This document shows positions 13,042 through 16,889 of a stretch of 16,889 nucleotides of DNA, in pieces. The DNA is taken from assembly GCA_002314435.1 (NCBI GenBank), contig DCFV01000227.1, positions 3,516-20,404 of the forward strand, in the 5' to 3' direction. The notes below the pieces were generated by a model. It ran no database searches. It was given only the letters and a program-made list of their open reading frames with translations, and had not been told where the DNA came from. Origin of the DNA: Acidobacteriaceae bacterium UBA1795 (GTDB lineage: Bacteria > Acidobacteriota > Terriglobia > Terriglobales > Acidobacteriaceae). Position 1 is the stretch's first letter. Every line of letters starts with the position of its first letter. Made by a program: the position numbers and the translations under genes.

Positions 13042-14241
13042 ATGGACCCAGTTTCCAATCCGTATGCGCCGGGAGCGGGATGCCCTCCGCCAGAACTCGC
13101 TGGGCGTAGCGCCGTGCGAGAGCAAGTAACAATATGCATCGGGAGATTACGCCGAGGAAGGCCCTCCAAAAGTGTGATTCTAGTCGGGTTACGAGGCGTA
13201 GGTAAGACGGTGCTTCTGGATAAGATGCGTGCCGATTCCGAAGCCGCCGGAGCCCACGCGATCCGCATAGAAGCGCCGGAGGATCGATCCCTTCCCGCCA
13301 TCATTGCTCCGCAGCTGCGCCAGGCACTCCTGCGGCTGAGTCGCGTTGAGGCAGCAAGAGCCTATGCAGTCCGAGGGCTCCGGGCTCTCGCGGGATTTGT
13401 GGGCAAACTGAGACTTAAGTACAACGACATAGAAGTCGGCTTGGATTACGACCCTGAAGCAGGTCTGGCAGATAACGGAGATCTGGAAACAGATTTGACT
13501 GCTTTGCTTGAACAGGCAGGTGAAGCCGCGCGGCACGCAGAAACCGTGCTCGTTATTTTCATCGACGAATTGCAGTACGTGCAGGAAGACCAACTCGCTG
13601 CACTGATTTCAGCGCTCCATCGCTGCGCGCAGATGCAGCTGCCGGTAACTGTTGTCGGCGCCGGCCTACCACAGCTCATTGGAAAAATGGGTAAAGCTAA
13701 GTCCTATGCGGAACGTCTATTCGATTTTCCTGATATCGGAGCTCTGCGTCCTGAAGATGCTAAGGAAGCCATTGTCAAACCTGCGAAAAACGAAGGCGTT
13801 GAGATTCTAGACGATGCCGTTGAGACAATTCTTGCGAAGACGAAGGGGTATCCATATTTCTTGCAAGAGTGGGGCAAGCACACCTGGGATGTTGCGGATG
13901 CAAGTCCCATTACTGCGAAGGATGTAGAGGACGCATCCAACCAGGCGATTGCCGCGCTTGATGAGAGCTTCTTTCGCGTCCGATTTGACAGGCTAACGCC
14001 CACAGAAAAGAGATATCTACGGGGAATGGCCGATCTGGGCCCGGGATCTCATCGGTCCGGAGATATTGCAGAATGTCTTGGCAGAAAGGTTCAATCCTTT
14101 GGCCCTATCCGCAGTAACTTGATCAGCAAGGGAATGATCTGGAGTCCAACGCATGGCGATACAGCCTTTACTGTGCCACTTTTCGACGAATTCATGCGGC
14201 GGATTATGCCGGGAGACGAATGGAAGACTACAACTGTGTAG
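13042..14241 (+). CDS. AAA+ ATPase with C-terminal winged-helix domain (Orc1/AAA_16-like), function unknown
   Basis: 399 residues. NPYAPGAGCPPPELAGR (6-22) precedes Walker A GLRGVGKT (49-56) and Walker B VIFIDELQ (171-178; Asp175, Glu176). VVGAGLPQL (204-212) is a likely sensor-1 strand; SYAERLFDFPDIG (221-233) follows. The lid-like region contains KGYPYFLQEWG (268-278). Residues about 318-390 (LTPTEKRYLRGMA, HRSGDIAECLG, DTAFTVPLFDEFMRR) look like a winged helix. I recognise this as a widespread conserved bacterial ATPase of unknown role, resembling Orc1/Cdc6-like and MalT/STAND-type ATPases. ATG 13042 is chosen over TTG 13036 because the family starts near NPF/NPY and the -10 element sits directly before it. 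It is a single-gene unit between two terminators. Codons are less GC-biased than in its neighbours and its upstream DNA is AT-rich, hinting at acquisition. Confidence 0.85.
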   Translation: MDPVSNPYAPGAGCPPPELAGRSAVREQVTICIGRLRRGRPSKSVILVGLRGVGKTVLLDKMRADSEAAGAHAIRIEAPEDRSLPAIIAPQLRQALLRLSRVEAARAYAVRGLRALAGFVGKLRLKYNDIEVGLDYDPEAGLADNGDLETDLTALLEQAGEAARHAETVLVIFIDELQYVQEDQLAALISALHRCAQMQLPVTVVGAGLPQLIGKMGKAKSYAERLFDFPDIGALRPEDAKEAIVKPAKNEGVEILDDAVETILAKTKGYPYFLQEWGKHTWDVADASPITAKDVEDASNQAIAALDESFFRVRFDRLTPTEKRYLRGMADLGPGSHRSGDIAECLGRKVQSFGPIRSNLISKGMIWSPTHGDTAFTVPLFDEFMRRIMPGDEWKTTTV

Positions 14242-14260
14242 AAAGTCGCAAGAAAAGTAA

Positions 14261-14288
14261 AACGGCGAAGCACAAGGGCTTCGCCGTT
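14261..14288. terminator. Bidirectional terminator between the ATPase gene and gpmI
   Basis: AACGGCGAAGC (14261-14271) pairs exactly with GCTTCGCCGTT (14278-14288) around a 6-base loop. On the minus strand it is followed by TTTACTTTTC, a good U-run for gpmI, which ends at 14311. On the plus strand a weaker T-run (TATTTT) follows after the ATPase stop at 14241. Confidence 0.8.
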
Positions 14289-14310
14289 CGTATTTTGGGT
14301 TGTGTGAGGA

Positions 14311-15921
14311 CTACTTCACAATCGGCACACGCAGATCGCCGCCGGTCATCTCCTTCGGCAGGCCCAGGTTGAGGAGGTTGAGCAGCGTCGGGGAAATGTC
14401 GCGCAGCGACCCGTCCGTGCGCAGCCGATAGTGCGATGCATCCTCGCCCACGTAGATCATGGGCACAGGGTTGGTGGTGTGCGCGGTGTGCGGCCCGCCG
14501 GTAACAGGATCGACCATCTGCTCGGCGTTGCCGTGGTCTGCCGTGATGAGCCAACTGCCGTTGCGCTCCTTGATGGCCTTGTAGATACGGCCTAGCTGGG
14601 CATCCACCGCCTCAATGGCCTTGATGGTGGGCTCAAGCTTGCCAGAGTGGCCGACCATATCGGCGTTAGCAAAGTTGGCGACGATCAGGTCGAAGGCGGT
14701 GTCGTTGACAGCTTTGACGATGGTGTCGCCGATGGCCTCGGCCTTCATCTCAGGCGCCAGATCATAAGTGGCTACCTTCAGTGAAGGGATCATCGCTCGG
14801 TCCTCGCCGGGGAACGGCGTCTCGATGCCGCCGTTGAAGAAGTAGGTGACGTGCGCAAACTTCTCCGTCTCAGCCACGCGCAGGTTGCGCAGGTGGTGCG
14901 CCGAGAGAATGTTGGCAAGGATGTTGTCCATCGACTCGGGCAGGATGACGAGCGGCAGCTCGTAAAGCTTGTCGTACTGCGTCATGCACAGGTAGTGCAG
15001 GCCCTTGGGGATCTCGGTGCGCGGAATCTCCTGGTCGAGCGCCTCCCAGGCGTCTAGGTCGCGGCCGCCGTTCTTGTTCAGGCCGCTCTCACGGGTCAGC
15101 ACGCGGGTGATCTGGCGTGCACGGTCGGCGCGGAAGTTGAAGTTGATGCAGACGTCCTCGTCGCGAATGACGCCGACCGGCTTGCCGGCGCCGTCCACCA
15201 CGACAAAGGGAATGAGGAACTCGTCGGTGACGCCGTTGTTGTAGTTTTCCTTGATGCGCGCCACGGCATCAGCGTGCGCGCCGCCTTCGGCTTTGCCATG
15301 CACCATGGCGTCAAAGGCCTTGCGCTCGCGCTCCCAGCGCTTGTCGCGGTCCATGGCGTAGTAGCGGCCACTCACAGAGGCGAGCTTGCCCACGCCGTAC
15401 TCGCGCATCTTCTGCTCGAGTTGGGCGACATATCCAGCGCCGGAGGTTGGGCCGGTATCGCGTCCGTCCATGAAGGCGTGCACAAAGACGCGCTCAACGT
15501 GGTACTCCCGCGCAGTGCGCAGCAACGCATAGAGATGCTCCTGGTGCGAGTGGACGCCGCCGTCAGAGAGCAGGCCGAAGAAGTGAAGCTGGCGCGAGCC
15601 TTCGCGGGCGCGCTGCATCGCCTGCACAATGGCGGGGTTCTTCTGGAACTCGCCCGAGGCGATCTGCGCGTCGATACGGGTGATGTCCATCTGCACAATG
15701 CGGCCGGCGCCGATGTTCAGGTGGCCGACTTCGCTGTTGCCCATCTGCCCATCGGGCAGACCGACGAAATGCTCTGAGGCGCGGATCAGGGTGTTGGGAT
15801 ACTCGCGCAGCAGCTTGTCATAGGTGGGCTTGCGGGCCAGGGCGATGGCGTTGTTTGCGGTTTCGGCGCGATAGCCCCATCCGTCGAGGATGGTAAGGAC
15901 GAGAGGATGCTTGGTGGGCAC
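14311..15921 (-). CDS. gpmI: 2,3-bisphosphoglycerate-independent phosphoglycerate mutase
   Basis: 536 residues, slightly longer than the usual 510-515. The Mn-dependent enzyme interconverts 3- and 2-phosphoglycerate through a phosphoserine. Visible marks are LTILDGWGYR (9-18, metal Asp13), GQMGNSEVGHLNIGAGR with nucleophile Ser63, GLLSDGGVHSH, HAFMDGRDTGP, GRYYAMDRDKRWER, NFRADRARQ, ANADMVGHSG and TADHGNAEQM. The start is a GTG at 15921 with AAGGA about 8 bases upstream on the minus strand (revcomp of 15930-15934); no ATG fits better. It lies 159 bases downstream of eno on the same strand, so enolase and mutase, consecutive glycolytic steps, may be cotranscribed. A bidirectional terminator ends it. 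Confidence 0.97.
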   Translation of the reverse strand: MPTKHPLVLTILDGWGYRAETANNAIALARKPTYDKLLREYPNTLIRASEHFVGLPDGQMGNSEVGHLNIGAGRIVQMDITRIDAQIASGEFQKNPAIVQAMQRAREGSRQLHFFGLLSDGGVHSHQEHLYALLRTAREYHVERVFVHAFMDGRDTGPTSGAGYVAQLEQKMREYGVGKLASVSGRYYAMDRDKRWERERKAFDAMVHGKAEGGAHADAVARIKENYNNGVTDEFLIPFVVVDGAGKPVGVIRDEDVCINFNFRADRARQITRVLTRESGLNKNGGRDLDAWEALDQEIPRTEIPKGLHYLCMTQYDKLYELPLVILPESMDNILANILSAHHLRNLRVAETEKFAHVTYFFNGGIETPFPGEDRAMIPSLKVATYDLAPEMKAEAIGDTIVKAVNDTAFDLIVANFANADMVGHSGKLEPTIKAIEAVDAQLGRIYKAIKERNGSWLITADHGNAEQMVDPVTGGPHTAHTTNPVPMIYVGEDASHYRLRTDGSLRDISPTLLNLLNLGLPKEMTGGDLRVPIVK

Positions 15922-16029
15922 GGGCAGGTTCCTTCTAGCAAGTTGGCAAGTCAGCGAGTGAGCGAGTCAGCTTGGGGAATGGGAACCCGGAGCGAAGGTC
16001 GCGGGGCTGAGTCGCACGAGGGCACAGCG

Positions 16030-16067
16030 GCGGAGGATGCTGCGGGCTTGCGCGCAACATCCTCCGC
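16030..16067 (-). repeat. Long hairpin in the eno-gpmI spacer
   Basis: GCGGAGGATGCTG (16030-16042) pairs with CAACATCCTCCGC (16055-16067) with one mismatch in 13, giving a very stable stem 13 bases after the eno stop (minus strand). No T-run follows in either direction. It may limit read-through into gpmI or protect the eno mRNA 3' end. The rest of the spacer (15922-16080) holds a short AGCGAGT duplication near 15954-15967 and no gene. Confidence 0.5.
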
Positions 16068-16080
16068 GTGAGCTGCGGAG

Positions 16081-16889
16081 TTAGTCGTTGTAGTTGATGC
16101 TCTCGATGCCGAGGAAGGTGGCGCCGGCGCCAAGCTCTTCTTCAATGCGGAGCAGCTGGTTGTACTTGGCAATGCGGTCGGTGCGGCTGACCGAGCCTGT
16201 CTTGATCTGGCCCACGCCGGTAGCCACCGCGAGGTCGGCGATGAAGGTATCTTCCGACTCGCCCGAGCGGTGCGACATGACGGCGGTGTAGCCGTAGCGG
16301 CGGCCGAGGTCGATTGCGTCGAGGGTCTCGGTCACGGTGCCGATCTGGTTCACCTTGATCAGGATCGAGTTGGCGACGCCTTCTTCAATGCCACGCTGCA
16401 GGCGCTTGGTATTGGTGACGAAAAGATCGTCGCCTACGAGCTGGATCTTGCCGCCGATCTTGTCGGTGATCAGCTTCCAGCCTTCCCAGTCGTCCTCGGC
16501 CAGGCCGTCTTCGAGCGAGACGATCGGGTACTGCCGCGCCCAATCAGCCCAGAAGTCGACCATCTGCTCGCTGGTGAGTTCGCGCTTGTCGCTCTTCTTG
16601 AAGACGTACTTCTTCTTTTCCTTGTCGTAGAACTCGCTGGAGGCAGGATCGAGAGCAATCGCGATCTGTTCGCCAGGCGTGTAGCCGGCGGCCTCAATGG
16701 CCTCGAGGATCAGCTCGATGGCCTCAGAGTTCGACTTGAGCGAGGGAGCAAAGCCGCCCTCGTCGCCCACTGCAGTGTTGTAGCCCTTCTTTTTCAGCAC
16801 GCTCTTCAGCGTGTGGAAGGTCTCCGCAGCCCAGCGCAGCGCCTCAGAGAAGCGCTCCGCGCCAACGGGCATGATCATGAACTCCTGGA
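16081..16889 (-). CDS. eno: Enolase, C-terminal part (runs off the right edge)
   Basis: The enzyme dehydrates 2-phosphoglycerate to phosphoenolpyruvate; it is cytoplasmic and often part of the RNA degradosome in other phyla. About 268 C-terminal residues are present out of the usual 425-435. The frame continues past the ATG at 16878 (QEFMIMPVGA), an internal segment of every enolase, so that ATG is not the start. Visible marks are GDEGGFAP, ALDPASSEFYD, SLEDGLAEDDW, GDDLFVTN, ILIKVNQIGT with the catalytic Lys, SHRSGESEDTFIADL and QIKTGS. The Mg-binding Asp/Glu/Asp set and both active-site lysines are intact. gpmI lies downstream on the same strand. Confidence 0.97.
   Translation of the reverse strand, partial: QEFMIMPVGAERFSEALRWAAETFHTLKSVLKKKGYNTAVGDEGGFAPSLKSNSEAIELILEAIEAAGYTPGEQIAIALDPASSEFYDKEKKKYVFKKSDKRELTSEQMVDFWADWARQYPIVSLEDGLAEDDWEGWKLITDKIGGKIQLVGDDLFVTNTKRLQRGIEEGVANSILIKVNQIGTVTETLDAIDLGRRYGYTAVMSHRSGESEDTFIADLAVATGVGQIKTGSVSRTDRIAKYNQLLRIEEELGAGATFLGIESINYND

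Noticed and set aside
595..14300. 14-base exact repeat TTCGTATTTTGGGT at 595-608 and 14287-14300.
   Set aside because: One 14-mer match in about 17 kb is expected roughly by chance, and the surrounding bases do not extend the similarity.
16876..16878. ATG at 16878 as a start codon for enolase.
   Set aside because: It is internal: the frame continues upstream with QEF, matching the QEFMIMP segment in the middle of enolases; the gene is cut by the window edge.

Overview
The window is GC-rich bacterial chromosomal DNA with dense, mostly short-spaced genes. No phage, insertion sequence, tRNA, rRNA or CRISPR array was seen. Codon use, the LytS-like kinase, the WalJ-type hydrolase and the overall gene style suggest an Acidobacteriota (Terriglobia-like) chromosome. 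That assignment is inferred from protein resemblance only; no marker gene here proves it.

Layout from left to right. The N-terminal two-fifths or more of a glyceraldehyde-3-phosphate dehydrogenase gene (minus strand) runs off the left edge. After a 371-base spacer come a plus-strand P-loop kinase with a long disordered N-terminus and a DinB-fold protein. Next is a compact plus-strand run of six genes (2475-9039): a CoA-transferase, a di-[4Fe-4S] ferredoxin, the alpha subunit of a 2-oxoacid:ferredoxin oxidoreductase, a fused beta-gamma subunit of the same enzyme, a branched-chain aminotransferase and a glutamate dehydrogenase. It is preceded by a hairpin-rich leader and closed by a clear terminator. 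Convergent to it lies ribA (GTP cyclohydrolase II). Divergent from ribA are a LytS-like sensor kinase and a WalJ/YycJ-type metallo-hydrolase, then a small zinc-finger membrane protein ending at a perfect 17-bp terminator. A lone AAA+ ATPase with a winged-helix tail follows, behind an AT-rich promoter that appears to give a leaderless mRNA. The right end carries gpmI and the C-terminal part of eno, both on the minus strand.

How the genes work together. The six-gene run reads as one pathway. The aminotransferase moves the amino group of Val/Leu/Ile to 2-oxoglutarate, and glutamate dehydrogenase recycles the glutamate. The oxidoreductase converts the branched 2-oxoacid to an acyl-CoA with reduction of ferredoxin, and the CoA-transferase exchanges the CoA with a free acid. 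The likely outcomes are energy or reductant recovery from branched-chain amino acids, or supply of branched acyl-CoA primers for iso-fatty acids. The direction of flux and the exact 2-oxoacid cannot be read from sequence. The gap, gpmI and eno genes are lower-glycolysis housekeeping genes. The most unusual items are the six-gene run with its beta-gamma fusion and structured leader, and the isolated ATPase with its compositionally different promoter.
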